DNA from: an uncultured Collinsella sp.
GTDB lineage: Bacteria; Actinomycetota; Coriobacteriia; Coriobacteriales; Coriobacteriaceae
Assembly (NCBI GenBank): GCA_900541665.1
Contig: UQKV01000034.1
Span: 1-22,067 of the forward strand
Reading direction: 5' to 3'
Length of the DNA stretch: 22,067 nucleotides
In this document: positions 10,405 to 18,292 of the stretch, piece by piece
How positions within the stretch are numbered: position 1 is the first letter of the stretch
Layout: each line of letters opens with the position of its first letter
Notes under the pieces: generated by a model
Seen by the model: only the letters and a program-made list of their open reading frames with translations
Told to the model about the DNA's origin: nothing
Database searches by the model: none
Program-made: the position numbers and the translations under genes

Positions 10405-10500
10405 AGTGCCCCATTTGGACAATCTGGCCTTCAATCGTCGGTCGCGTATATCCATACGCTTCCATCCTCTTTTAGACCACCTTGTCTCAAATGGAGCACT
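10405..10500 (-). promoter_or_regulatory. Large nested hairpin in the leader of the ABC exporter gene
   Basis: Arms 10405-10422 and 10482-10500 pair over 18 positions with one bulged base. The only mismatch (10410 with 10495) is a G-U pair on the minus strand, which is the mRNA sense. The 59-nt loop contains a second hairpin, GCGTAT-GGAT-ATACGC (10444-10459), and a purine-rich AGAGGATGGAAG. The structure ends about 50 nt before the exporter start, and a 7-bp hairpin near 10372-10386 lies between. It could be a cis-regulatory RNA or an inserted palindromic element. Confidence 0.6.
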
Positions 10501-10540
10501 TTCGCTGACTTACACAAACCTGCGGGATCATCCCCACTCG

Positions 10541-11236
10541 TTACAGCTCAGAACCACCCAGGCGATGCGCAATGCTATCGCAGGCCAAGGCGCCCACGAC
10601 GGTCTTGGCATCTTCGATCTTGCCGTCGAGCACGGCGTCGATCAGCTCGTGCAGCGGCACGAGGTCCACGTTGACGAACTCGTCATCATCGGGGTTGGGT
10701 GCATCGAACTCGAGCTTGGTGGCCAGGTAGATATGAATGATCTCGTCGCAGAAGCCGCAGGTCGTGACAATCGACGTCAAAAAGCGAATGCGGCCGGCCC
10801 TAAAGCCCGTCTCCTCGTGCAGCTCACGCTTGGCGCAATCGAGCGGATCCTCGCCCGGATCGAGCTTGCCGGCGGGAATCTCGACCGTCACGCGGTCGAT
10901 GGCGGTGCGGTACTGACGCACCAGCACAATCTTGCCGCTCTCGGTAAGCGCCACAACGGCCGCCGCGCCAGGATGTCGAATCACATCGCGGGCGCTGCGG
11001 TGACCGTTGGGCAGCTCAACCTCAAGACGGTGGACGTCGAGGATCTTGCCTTTCCAGGCGCACTCCTCCGAAAGAATCTTCTCGTGTAGCTCGGCATCGT
11101 GCGGGTCGTCATCGCCCAGCACCAGCATCGGCTCGTCGACAACCTCGCCACCCGGCTCGCCCTCGGCGTGTCCGTACGCGCGGCCATCTTCCTCGACGAT
11201 CTGCGCGTCCACGAGTTCTTCGTTCTTCTCGTCCAT
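10541..11236 (-). CDS. Nudix hydrolase, ADP-ribose pyrophosphatase-like
   Basis: Nudix enzymes cleave nucleoside diphosphates linked to another moiety; the closest type by layout is ADP-ribose pyrophosphatase. The 231-residue protein has a complete Nudix box at about 123-145 (GKLDPGEDPLDCAKRELHEE then TGF), matching GX5EX7REUXEEXGU. It is preceded by VLVRQYR and VEIPAG, as in NudF-type enzymes. An acidic N-terminal extension of about 50 residues precedes the family core. Two ATGs are possible. AGGA abuts the first (11243-11245) but lies 9 nt before the second (11234-11236), so the second is used. It starts 21 nt after the purD stop and is likely co-transcribed. Confidence 0.9.
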   Translation of the reverse strand: MDEKNEELVDAQIVEEDGRAYGHAEGEPGGEVVDEPMLVLGDDDPHDAELHEKILSEECAWKGKILDVHRLEVELPNGHRSARDVIRHPGAAAVVALTESGKIVLVRQYRTAIDRVTVEIPAGKLDPGEDPLDCAKRELHEETGFRAGRIRFLTSIVTTCGFCDEIIHIYLATKLEFDAPNPDDDEFVNVDLVPLHELIDAVLDGKIEDAKTVVGALACDSIAHRLGGSEL

Positions 11237-11257
11237 CCGTCTCATTCCTCTCGGACT

Positions 11258-12562
11258 TTAGGCATCCCAGGCGTCGCGGCCACGCAGTGCGCGCAGGCCG
11301 ATGTCGTGACGCAGGGTCTTGCCCTCAAAATCAATCTTCTCGCAGGCCTCGTAGGCGAGGTTGCGGGCGTTCTCGAACGTGTCGCCCAGCGCGGTCACGG
11401 CAAGCACTCGGCCACCGTTGGTCACGAGCTGACCGTCCACCACGGCGGTGCCGGCATGGTACACGGTCACGTTCTCCATGGCCTCGGCGTCGGCGATGCC
11501 GGTGATGACTTTGCCCTTCTCATAGCTGCCGGGGTAGCCCGCGCTCGTCAGGACAACGGCCACAGCCCACTCGTCACGCCAATCGAGCTCAATCTGATCA
11601 AGCTCGCAGTTGGCGCAGGCGAGCATAACCTCGACCAGGTCGTTCTTGAGGCGCGGCAGCACGACCTGCGTCTCGGGGTCGCCAAAGCGGGCATTGAACT
11701 CCAGCACCTTGGGGCCGGCGGGGGTGAGCATAAAGCCACCGTACAGGCAGCCGCGGTAGTCGATGCCCTCGGCAGCAAGCTCGGCCACGGTCTGCTCCAT
11801 GACCGCCACCATGGTGGCGTGCTCCTCGTCGGTCACGATGGGCACCGGGCTGTAAACGCCCATGCCGCCGGTGTTGGGGCCAAGGTCGCCCTCGAGCGCG
11901 CGCTTGTGGTCCTGCGAGGTGGCCATGGGGCGCACGGTCTTGCCGTCGGTAAAGGCCAGCAGCGAGCACTCGGGGCCAACGAGCATCTCCTCAATGACAA
12001 CGGTGTTGCCGGCATCACCAAAGGTACCGCCAAAGCACTCGCGCACGGCCTCTTCGGCCTGCTCGAGCTCAGTCGCCACGATAACGCCCTTGCCTGCGGC
12101 CAGGCCGTCAGCCTTTACGACCAGCGGGGCACCCTGCTCGCGCACATAGGCAAGAGCCGAAGCCTCGTCAGTAAACGAGCCGTAGGCGGCCGTCGGAATG
12201 CCGGCGCGCTCCATGAGCTGCTTGGAGAATAGCTTGGAGCCCTCCATCTGAGCGCCCTCGGCACCCGGGCCAAAGCAGGGAATACCCGCCGCGCGCACGG
12301 CATCGGCTACGCCCGCCACGAGCGGAGCCTCGGGGCCAATCACCACGAGTCCGCATCCGTGGCTCTGGGCAAACGCCGCCACGGCCGCAGGATCGCAATC
12401 GTCGAGAACCACATTCTCGCCACAGCTCGCGGTGCCGCCGTTGCCCGGCGCAATGTAGAGCTTGCCGGCGCGCGGTGATGCTGCGAGCTTTGCTGCCAGA
12501 GCATGCTCACGGCCGCCGCTGCCCAACAACAGGATGTCGATGGTTTGAGTGTCCGCCTTCAA
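11258..12562 (-). CDS. purD: Phosphoribosylamine-glycine ligase (GAR synthetase)
   Basis: PurD joins glycine to phosphoribosylamine using ATP, the second step of de novo purine synthesis. The 434-residue product has the N-terminal LLLGSGGREHALA motif, GPEAPLVAGVAD, an ATP-grasp core (APLVVKADGLAAGKGVIVA) and EFNARFGDPETQ. Length fits the family (about 430). The start is taken as TTG at 12560-12562 because AGAGGAGG lies 5 nt upstream and the protein then begins about 8 residues before the conserved motif. The nearest upstream ATG would add 56 unrelated residues across a hairpin. It lies downstream of purA with 118 nt between them. The Nudix gene follows 21 nt after. Confidence 0.95.
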   Translation of the reverse strand: MKADTQTIDILLLGSGGREHALAAKLAASPRAGKLYIAPGNGGTASCGENVVLDDCDPAAVAAFAQSHGCGLVVIGPEAPLVAGVADAVRAAGIPCFGPGAEGAQMEGSKLFSKQLMERAGIPTAAYGSFTDEASALAYVREQGAPLVVKADGLAAGKGVIVATELEQAEEAVRECFGGTFGDAGNTVVIEEMLVGPECSLLAFTDGKTVRPMATSQDHKRALEGDLGPNTGGMGVYSPVPIVTDEEHATMVAVMEQTVAELAAEGIDYRGCLYGGFMLTPAGPKVLEFNARFGDPETQVVLPRLKNDLVEVMLACANCELDQIELDWRDEWAVAVVLTSAGYPGSYEKGKVITGIADAEAMENVTVYHAGTAVVDGQLVTNGGRVLAVTALGDTFENARNLAYEACEKIDFEGKTLRHDIGLRALRGRDAWDA

Positions 12563-12585
12563 GGGTGCCTCCTCTATGGATGAAT

Positions 12586-12604
12586 GGCTCGCTCCGCGCG
12601 AGCC
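12586..12604 (-). promoter_or_regulatory. Small hairpin upstream of the purD ribosome binding site
   Basis: GGCTCGC (12586-12592) and GCGAGCC (12598-12604) form a 7-bp stem with a 5-nt loop, 12 nt before the purD Shine-Dalgarno on the transcript. No U-tract follows. Its function is unknown. Confidence 0.45.
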
Positions 12605-12616
12605 CTTTGCAAGCAA

Positions 12617-12658
12617 ATATACCCCTCGGCCGCCCGCTTGGGCTGCAAAGGGGTATAT
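12617..12658 (-). terminator. Hairpin after purA, possible weak terminator
   Basis: ATATACCCCT (12617-12626) pairs with AGGGGTATAT (12649-12658). An inner GCCC-GCTT-GGGC can also form. On the minus strand the run after the stem is only TTGCTTG, so termination may be partial and purA transcripts could read into purD. Confidence 0.5.
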
Positions 12659-12680
12659 CGCAATAACCGAATAGTGCCGA

Positions 12681-13967
<1,287 letters not shown>

Positions 13968-13993
13968 GTTTACTCCTTACATTCATGGACTGT

Positions 13994-14016
13994 CTGCGCG
14001 CCACGCTGGCGCGCAG
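13994..14016 (-). promoter_or_regulatory. Triloop hairpin in the purA leader
   Basis: A 10-bp GC-rich stem (13994-14003 with 14007-14016) has a 3-nt loop. It lies between the likely purA transcription start (about 14027) and its Shine-Dalgarno. No U-tract follows on the minus strand, so it is better seen as a leader or processing hairpin than a dnaB terminator. Confidence 0.5.
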
Positions 14017-14033
14017 AAGCACAAAACATTCCC

Positions 14034-14063
14034 AGTATACCCGTGCAACGGGCGCCTGTCCTA
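14034..14063 (-). promoter_or_regulatory. Probable purA promoter
   Basis: On the minus strand TATACT (14034-14039) is preceded after about 17-18 nt by AGGACA (near 14057-14063), a four-of-six match to the -35 consensus. The -35 overlaps the end of dnaB. Confidence 0.5.
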
Positions 14064-15452
14064 CTCCTCGGTATGCGCCCCATCAAGCTCATAGAACTTG
14101 GTGGATGCCGGCAGGAACATCAGGTCGACGTCACCGATCGGGCCCGAACGGTTCTTGGCCACGACGATACGCGTAACGCCCTCGTCGGGTCGATCGTCAC
14201 GCGAAGCCTCGGCCTCATCGGCGGAGCGGTCCAAGAACATAACGATGTCGGCGTCCTGCTCGATGGAGCCCGATTCACGCAGGTCGGACAGCTGCGGGCG
14301 CTTGCCGGTACGGGACTCGACCTGACGCGACAGCTGCGACAGCGCGATCAGCGGAATCTTGAGCTCCTTGGCCATGATCTTCAGACCACGCGACATCTCG
14401 GAGACCTCGACGGTACGGCTCTCGGAACGGCGTCCCGGCGGAGGACTCACCAGCTGTAGGTAGTCCAGGATGATGATGGCCTTCTCCTTGTTATGGAGCA
14501 TACGACGGCTCTTGGCGCGAATCTCGGTCACTGTGGTGCCGGGCGTATCGTCAATTAGAATATCGAGCTTGGACAAGGTCTGCGTGGCCTCGTTGATATT
14601 TGCCCACTGCTCGGGGCTAATGCGGCCCATGCGGAAGTCACTGATCGAGATCATGGCGTAGGCGCAAATCAGACGCTGGGCAATTTCCTTGCCCGACATC
14701 TCCAGAGAGAAGAAGCCGACGGTATAACCGGCAGCGGCAGCGTTGAGCGCCAGATTCAGGGCGAACGACGTCTTACCCACAGCAGGGCGGGCGCCGATAA
14801 TGATGAGCTGACCCTCGCGGAAACCCATGAGCATGCGGTCGAGCGACGGGAAGCCCGTGGGCACGCCCGCAGCCTGGCCACCGGCCTGGCACACTTCCTC
14901 GGCCTCGTTATAGGCCTCGACCATAAACTCGGTCAGCGTCTTGTAACTCGACTTGACCTCGCGCGCCGTGACCTTGAGCAGCTTGCTCTCGGCTAGCTCC
15001 ACGACCTCTTTGGTATCGGTGGGAGCGTTATAGGCCAGCGCGTTGATCTCGTTGGTGGCGCCGATCAGCTCGCGCAGCATCGAATCGCGACGGACGATGG
15101 CGGCATGGTGCTGCCAGTTGACGAGCGACAGGGTCTGACCCATCAACTCCAAAATGTACGCTTCTCCGCCCACGGCATCGAGCTTGTTGATGCTTCGCAG
15201 GTAATCGATCAGCGAGATGGAGTCGATGGGAATGCGGCTGTTGTACATATCGACCATCGCGGTATAGATGGTCTTATGAATGGGCCGGTAGAAGTCATCG
15301 GGCTGCAGCTCGACCTGCGCCTCTTCGACCACCTCGGGCGATAGCAGCATAGCGGCCAGTACATTGGCCTCTGCATCTTGGTTTTGGGGAAGACCCAACT
15401 TGGAGCCGCGGTCCTCAACCGTCAGCCCGGTCTCCCTATCGTCATATGCCAT
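14061..15452 (-). CDS. dnaB: Replicative DNA helicase DnaB
   Basis: DnaB is the hexameric helicase that unwinds DNA at the replication fork and recruits primase. The 463-residue protein has an N-terminal DnaB domain (about 20-125, PQNQDAEANVLAAMLLSPE) and a RecA-like C-terminal domain with Walker A GARPAVGKTS (about 220-229), FFSLEM and Walker B IIILDYLQL. The C-terminal RESGSIEQDADIVMFLDR and VAKNRSGPIG (arginine finger region) are also present. No intein is seen. The ATG at 15450-15452 is chosen because TGAGG lies 6 nt upstream; two earlier in-frame ATGs lack a ribosome binding site. It lies downstream of rplI on the same strand but is separated by a terminator, as in many Gram-positive genomes where dnaB follows rplI. 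Confidence 0.96.
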   Translation of the reverse strand: MAYDDRETGLTVEDRGSKLGLPQNQDAEANVLAAMLLSPEVVEEAQVELQPDDFYRPIHKTIYTAMVDMYNSRIPIDSISLIDYLRSINKLDAVGGEAYILELMGQTLSLVNWQHHAAIVRRDSMLRELIGATNEINALAYNAPTDTKEVVELAESKLLKVTAREVKSSYKTLTEFMVEAYNEAEEVCQAGGQAAGVPTGFPSLDRMLMGFREGQLIIIGARPAVGKTSFALNLALNAAAAGYTVGFFSLEMSGKEIAQRLICAYAMISISDFRMGRISPEQWANINEATQTLSKLDILIDDTPGTTVTEIRAKSRRMLHNKEKAIIILDYLQLVSPPPGRRSESRTVEVSEMSRGLKIMAKELKIPLIALSQLSRQVESRTGKRPQLSDLRESGSIEQDADIVMFLDRSADEAEASRDDRPDEGVTRIVVAKNRSGPIGDVDLMFLPASTKFYELDGAHTEE

Positions 15453-15555
15453 GAGCATCCTCATTCATATCGCTTGCGAGCATCCATAGTATCAGCCACG
15501 ATCCCAAAACGCGCCGCGCGCCGCCAATCATCACCGAACCAAACGGATGAACGGT

Positions 15556-15571
15556 CCTGTATATAGGACTT
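15556..15571. promoter_or_regulatory. Palindrome with TATATA centre in the dnaB upstream spacer
   Basis: GTCCTGTATATAGGAC is a 16-nt imperfect palindrome about 105 nt before the dnaB start. TATATA or TATACA on the minus strand could be a -10 box, but no strong -35 lies at 17 nt. It may be the dnaB promoter or an operator. Confidence 0.35.
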
Positions 15572-15614
15572 CGACGCAACGTTCACCATGACACTCACTC
15601 AGCGCAAATAACAA

Positions 15615-15644
15615 AAGGGCGCCCTGGTTTCCCAGAGCGCCCTT
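15615..15644 (-). terminator. Intrinsic terminator of the rpsF-ssb-rpsR-rplI operon
   Basis: AAGGGCGC (15615-15622) pairs with GCGCCCTT (15637-15644), and an inner CTGG-TTTC-CCAG extends the stem. On the minus strand TTTTGTTATTTG follows. It lies about 33 nt beyond the rplI stop. Confidence 0.9.
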
Positions 15645-15676
15645 CTTAGAACAAGATTGTTGCGTTGCAGCAAATG

Positions 15677-16216
15677 CTACTCGGCAGCAGCCTCAGTCTC
15701 GACCTCGGCGGTCTCGGCCTCGGCGACCTCAGCGGCCTCCTCGACCTCAGCCTCGGCAGCGAGCTCCTCGGCGGTAACGCCGACGAGAACGACAACCTCG
15801 GCCTTGATCTCGCGGTACAGCGAGATGGCAACGGTGTGGGCACCGGCAACCTTGATGGGCTTACCGAGCTCGACGCGCTTGCGGTCGATGTCCATACCGA
15901 GCTGAGCCTTGATGGCATCAGCAATCATAGCGGCGGTAACGGAGCCAAAGAGGATGCCCTCGTCGCCGACCTTGACGTCAACGGTGACCGTCTTGCCCTC
16001 GAAGGCAGCCTTGGTCTCGTTGGCGGTAGCCAGACGGACGGCCTCGCGCTTGGCGATGTTGTTGCGACGCTCGTCAAGCTGCTTGAGGTTGCCCTTGGTG
16101 GCGGCAACAGCGAGCTTCTTGGGGAACAGGAAGTTCTCAGCGTAACCCTGAGCGACCTCTACGACGTCACCCTCGCCGCCCTTGCCCTTGATCTCATCGA
16201 GAAGAATAACCTTCAT
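15677..16216 (-). CDS. rplI: 50S ribosomal protein L9 with acidic C-terminal extension
   Basis: L9 binds 23S rRNA near the L1 stalk and helps keep reading frame. The 179-residue product begins with the classic MKVILLDEIKGKGGEGDVVE and GYAENFLFPKKLA. It continues through the long connecting helix to the C-terminal domain (LFGSVTAAMIADAI). Usual L9 is about 150 residues. Here about 30 extra residues at the C-terminus are almost all Ala, Glu and Val in a loose repeat (VEEAAEVAEAETAEVETEAA). The start ATG follows GGGAGACGC. It is the last gene of the rpsF operon and a terminator follows. Confidence 0.97.
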   Translation of the reverse strand: MKVILLDEIKGKGGEGDVVEVAQGYAENFLFPKKLAVAATKGNLKQLDERRNNIAKREAVRLATANETKAAFEGKTVTVDVKVGDEGILFGSVTAAMIADAIKAQLGMDIDRKRVELGKPIKVAGAHTVAISLYREIKAEVVVLVGVTAEELAAEAEVEEAAEVAEAETAEVETEAAAE

Positions 16217-16231
16217 GATGCGTCTCCCTTC

Positions 16232-16498
16232 TTAGCCGCGGTCGCGGTTGCCACGAGAGGAAACCACGGGGACGGTGTACGGCAGGAGAGCCATCTCGCG
16301 GGCGCGCTTGATGGCGTTGGCGATGTCATGCTGATGCTGCGTGCAAGCGCCAGTGACACGACGGGGCTTGATCTTGCCACGGTCGGTCATGTACTTACGG
16401 AGAAGCTGAGTGTCCTTATAGTCGATGAACTCAGTGTTCTCCTTGCAGAACTGGCAGTACTTACGACGCGGCTGACGTGCAGAAAAATCATTAGCCAT
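16232..16498 (-). CDS. rpsR: 30S ribosomal protein S18
   Basis: S18 pairs with S6 on the platform of the 30S subunit. The 88-residue product has the basic core RRKYCQFCKENTEFIDYKD and KIKPRRVTGACTQHQHDIA then NAIKRARE. Cys15, Cys18 and Cys52 indicate the zinc-ribbon (C+) form; some actinobacteria carry a second, cysteine-free paralogue, which is not in this window. The ATG at 16496-16498 has AAAGGT about 9 nt upstream. A 17-codon upstream extension has no S18 similarity and is rejected. It sits between ssb and rplI. Confidence 0.97.
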   Translation of the reverse strand: MANDFSARQPRRKYCQFCKENTEFIDYKDTQLLRKYMTDRGKIKPRRVTGACTQHQHDIANAIKRAREMALLPYTVPVVSSRGNRDRG

Positions 16499-16570
16499 GT
16501 CAAAATACCTTTCATTTGGCAACTTCGGCGAACCGAAGCCGCCTCTCACTCAAAAATAGGTGAACAACCC

Positions 16571-17023
16571 TTAGAACGGGATGTCCTCATCGTAGACGTC
16601 GACCGCGGGCGGCGTAGCCACCGGTGCGGCAGGACGTGCTGCGGGCGCGGGAGCTGCGGGGGCGTAACCGCCCTGGTCGTAGCCACCCTGGCCACCACGG
16701 GAGCTCATAAACTCGATCTCATCGACGATGACCTCAAGCTTGCTCCTGCGCTGACCGTCGCGCTCCCAAGAGCTGTAGCGCAGCTTGCCCTCGATCGCGA
16801 CCTTGTTTCCCTTTGCCAGGAAACGGCTCACGGCCTCGGCGCGGGTGCCGAACATAGTGCAGTCGACAAAGTTGGGATAGTCCTCCCACTCGCCAGTCTG
16901 CGCGTTACGGCGACGATCGTTCACGGCGACGCCAAAGGACAGAACCTGGGTTCCGCCGGCGGTGGCGCGCAGCTCGGGATCGCGGGTGAGGTTACCGGTG
17001 ATGTTCACTCGATTGATGCTCAT
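16571..17023 (-). CDS. ssb: Single-stranded DNA-binding protein
   Basis: SSB coats single-stranded DNA in replication and repair and recruits partner proteins through its tail. The 150-residue product has an OB-fold (about 1-108: INRVNITGNLTRDPELR, SFGVAVNDRR, FVDCTMFGTRAEAVSRFLAK, GKLRYSSWERDG). A Gly/Ala/Pro-rich linker follows and the protein ends in the canonical acidic tip DEDIPF. The start ATG at 17021-17023 has GAGGAAG about 10 nt upstream. It lies 48 nt after rpsF and is followed by rpsR, the common rpsF-ssb-rpsR order. Confidence 0.97.
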   Translation of the reverse strand: MSINRVNITGNLTRDPELRATAGGTQVLSFGVAVNDRRRNAQTGEWEDYPNFVDCTMFGTRAEAVSRFLAKGNKVAIEGKLRYSSWERDGQRRSKLEVIVDEIEFMSSRGGQGGYDQGGYAPAAPAPAARPAAPVATPPAVDVYDEDIPF

Positions 17024-17071
17024 AACTCACTACTTCCTCTTGGGGCACAAGCCCAGTCCAAAACGACAGTC

Positions 17072-17365
17072 TTACTCCTGGTCGTCGCGACGGACGATCA
17101 TGTGGCGGACCACAGCGTCGGTGATGCGCAGGACGCGATCAAGCTCGGCGATCTGGGTAGGATCTGCGTGGAAGTTGATGAGGGTGTAGTCACCATCGGT
17201 GAGGTCGTTGATCTCGTAGGCGAGCTTGCGCTTGCCCCACTCGTCAACGGAGTCGACCTTGCCAGCGCCCTCAGCGATCGTGGTATCGATACGCTTCATA
17301 ACAGCGAGACGAGTCTCGGGGTCGAGCGACGGGTCAACAAAGAACAGCAGTTCATAAGCCTTCAT
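17072..17365 (-). CDS. rpsF: 30S ribosomal protein S6
   Basis: S6 assembles with S18 on the 30S platform. The 97-residue product starts MKAYELLFFVDPSLDPETR and contains VDSVDEWGKRKLAYEINDL and DRVLRITDAVVRHMIVR, all typical of the family, whose length it matches. The ATG at 17363-17365 is chosen because AGAGGAGGTG lies 5 nt upstream; seven further in-frame codons upstream overlap that ribosome binding site. It is the first gene of the rpsF-ssb-rpsR-rplI operon and has a clear promoter and a leader hairpin. Confidence 0.97.
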   Translation of the reverse strand: MKAYELLFFVDPSLDPETRLAVMKRIDTTIAEGAGKVDSVDEWGKRKLAYEINDLTDGDYTLINFHADPTQIAELDRVLRITDAVVRHMIVRRDDQE

Positions 17366-17391
17366 ATTGTCACCTCCTCTGGGCAAATGTG

Positions 17392-17420
17392 GCTTCAGGT
17401 CGTGAAGGTGCGCCTGAAGC
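17392..17420 (-). promoter_or_regulatory. Leader hairpin of the rpsF operon
   Basis: GCTTCAGG (17392-17399) and CCTGAAGC (17413-17420) form an 8-bp stem. Beyond one unpaired base, two more pairs can form. It lies between the promoter and the ribosome binding site of rpsF. Many bacteria control this operon by S6:S18 binding to a leader RNA, so autoregulation is plausible, but I do not see the typical CCG bulge clearly. Confidence 0.45.
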
Positions 17421-17436
17421 AGGAAAAGACTTGGTA

Positions 17437-17465
17437 ATAATATCTTTCAACCTCCTAGGCTGCAA
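17437..17465 (-). promoter_or_regulatory. Promoter of the rpsF-ssb-rpsR-rplI operon
   Basis: On the minus strand TTGCAG (17460-17465) is followed after exactly 17 nt by TATTAT (17437-17442). Transcription should start near 17430, giving a leader of about 65 nt that includes the hairpin at 17392-17420. Confidence 0.75.
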
Positions 17466-17826
17466 GAATATGCAGCTACAACCTCATGACCTCCACATAT
17501 GCCCATACTCGCACGACGTTTCATGCGCATTCCAACCAAATGCTGACCAAAAGCTTGACGGATCTGTTGACAAGATACGGTGCCGTGGGGACAAGCTGAG
17601 CCAAGCCGCAGGTCAACGGGCACAAGGCTGTGGTCGCAAAATGCATACCAGTGGCCCACAGCACCACCCAAAGATTTTTAAATTCATTGCCAAGTCGCTT
17701 ATGAATACCCTTTTTTGAACAATTGAGTTGATCAACCACGCTGGTCGGAAGCCGTTTTTTGGCACCTCAAGCCCCACTGCAGCGCCAAGCACGGCCAAGC
17801 GTTTTAAAAAATGCCAACTTTTCTGT
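17466..17826. other. Gene-free spacer between the rpsF promoter and the tRNA promoter
   Basis: About 360 bases carry no supported gene. Open frames here lack ribosome binding sites and recognisable proteins. Base composition is less GC-rich than the flanking genes, with short A or T runs (for example near 17672 and 17711). No strong hairpin or repeat was found by eye. Confidence 0.5.
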
Positions 17827-17854
17827 TTGCACTTTGCGATTCCTCGTGTATACT
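17827..17854 (+). promoter_or_regulatory. Promoter of tRNA-Ser(GGA)
   Basis: TTGCAC (17827-17832) and TATACT (17849-17854) are separated by 16 nt. Transcription would start about 10 nt before the tRNA. Confidence 0.75.
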
Positions 17855-17870
17855 GACTTTCGCATTTAAC

Positions 17871-17961
17871 GGAGAGTTGTCCGAGTGGCCGAAGGAGCAC
17901 GATTGGAAATCGTGTAGGCGTCAAAAGCGTCTCCAGGGTTCAAATCCCTGACTCTCCGCCA
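17871..17961 (+). tRNA. tRNA-Ser (anticodon GGA)
   Basis: A class II tRNA with a long variable arm. The acceptor GGAGAGT (17871-17877) pairs with ACTCTCC (17951-17957), followed by discriminator G and an encoded CCA. The anticodon stem CACGA/TCGTG encloses TTGGAAA, with anticodon GGA at 17905-17907, reading UCC and UCU. The T loop is TTCAAAT. A promoter lies upstream and a terminator downstream. Confidence 0.97.
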
Positions 17962-17969
17962 GTTAATTC

Positions 17970-18000
17970 CAAAGCAGGCCTTCGAGCCTGCTTTGTTTTT
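17970..18000 (+). terminator. Terminator after tRNA-Ser(GGA)
   Basis: CAAAGCAGGC (17970-17979) pairs with GCCTGCTTTG (17986-17995), followed by TTTTT. Read-through is probably needed for the second tRNA, since no separate promoter is obvious in the 9 nt between them. Confidence 0.85.
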
Positions 18001-18009
18001 ACCCCACGC

Positions 18010-18100
18010 GGAGGGGTGGCAGAGTGGTTGAATGCGGCGGTCTCGAAAACCGTTTGGCCTGTATAAGGTCACGAGGGTTCGAATCCCTCCTCCTCCGCCA
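18010..18100 (+). tRNA. tRNA-Ser (anticodon CGA)
   Basis: A class II tRNA with a long variable arm. The acceptor GGAGGGG (18010-18016) pairs with CTCCTCC (18090-18096) with one G-U pair, then discriminator G and an encoded CCA. The anticodon loop CTCGAAA gives anticodon CGA at 18044-18046, reading UCG. The T arm contains GGGTTCGAATCCC. It follows tRNA-Ser(GGA) by about 50 nt. Confidence 0.97.
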
Positions 18101-18111
18101 TTTTGGTTGAG

Positions 18112-18138
18112 AAAGCTCCCGAAAACGGGGGCTTTTTT
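18112..18138 (+). terminator. Terminator after tRNA-Ser(CGA)
   Basis: A 10-bp stem (18112-18121 with 18126-18135, one G-U) has an AAAA loop and runs into TTTTTT. It lies 12 nt after the encoded CCA. Confidence 0.9.
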
Positions 18139-18164
18139 GTTTAGAGTCCCTTACAAGCAAATAC

Positions 18165-18189
18165 GGCGGAGGAGGAGGGATTCGAACCC
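18165..18189 (-). repeat. Inverted 25-nt copy of the tRNA-Ser(CGA) 3' end
   Basis: These 25 bases are the exact reverse complement of 18075-18099, the T arm and acceptor 3' side of tRNA-Ser(CGA) up to CC of the CCA. Similarity stops sharply beyond the T arm, so this is a fragment, not a third tRNA gene. It may be a relic of a second tRNA copy or of integrative-element activity at this tRNA. Confidence 0.85.
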
Positions 18190-18210
18190 GCCAGGGCGCG
18201 GAGCGTAAAG

Positions 18211-18292
18211 AAAACGCGCCAGTGGCGCGTTTTTAGCGCAGCGCGGTCGGCGTAAGCCGACCGGATAAATTTTGAGCGCTGCTCAAAATTTA
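18211..18292. repeat. Three tandem short-loop hairpins
   Basis: Three perfect hairpins follow one another: AAAACGCGCC with AGT loop (18211-18233, 10 bp), CGGTCGGC with GTAA loop (18244-18263, 8 bp), and TAAATTTTGAGC with GCT loop (18266-18292, 12 bp). The first ends in TTTTT and could terminate transcription on the plus strand. The others have no clear role. Upstream lies the tRNA fragment, downstream the TRIC-family gene. Confidence 0.75.

Noticed and set aside
8899..10674. Open frame of 591 codons opposite the ABC exporter and the Nudix gene end
   Set aside because: It crosses two real genes and a hairpin leader, with a His/Arg-rich composition typical of antisense shadow frames.
15665..17437. 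Open frame of 590 codons opposite rplI, rpsR, ssb and rpsF
   Set aside because: Four well-known ribosomal operon genes with their own ribosome binding sites lie on the other strand. The frame also crosses the rpsF promoter.
17613..17924. Open frame of 103 codons on the minus strand near the tRNA
   Set aside because: It runs through tRNA-Ser(GGA) and its promoter and has no recognisable product or ribosome binding site.
18165..18189. Third serine tRNA on the minus strand
   Set aside because: Only the T arm and acceptor 3' side are present; the anticodon arm, D arm and 5' acceptor are missing.
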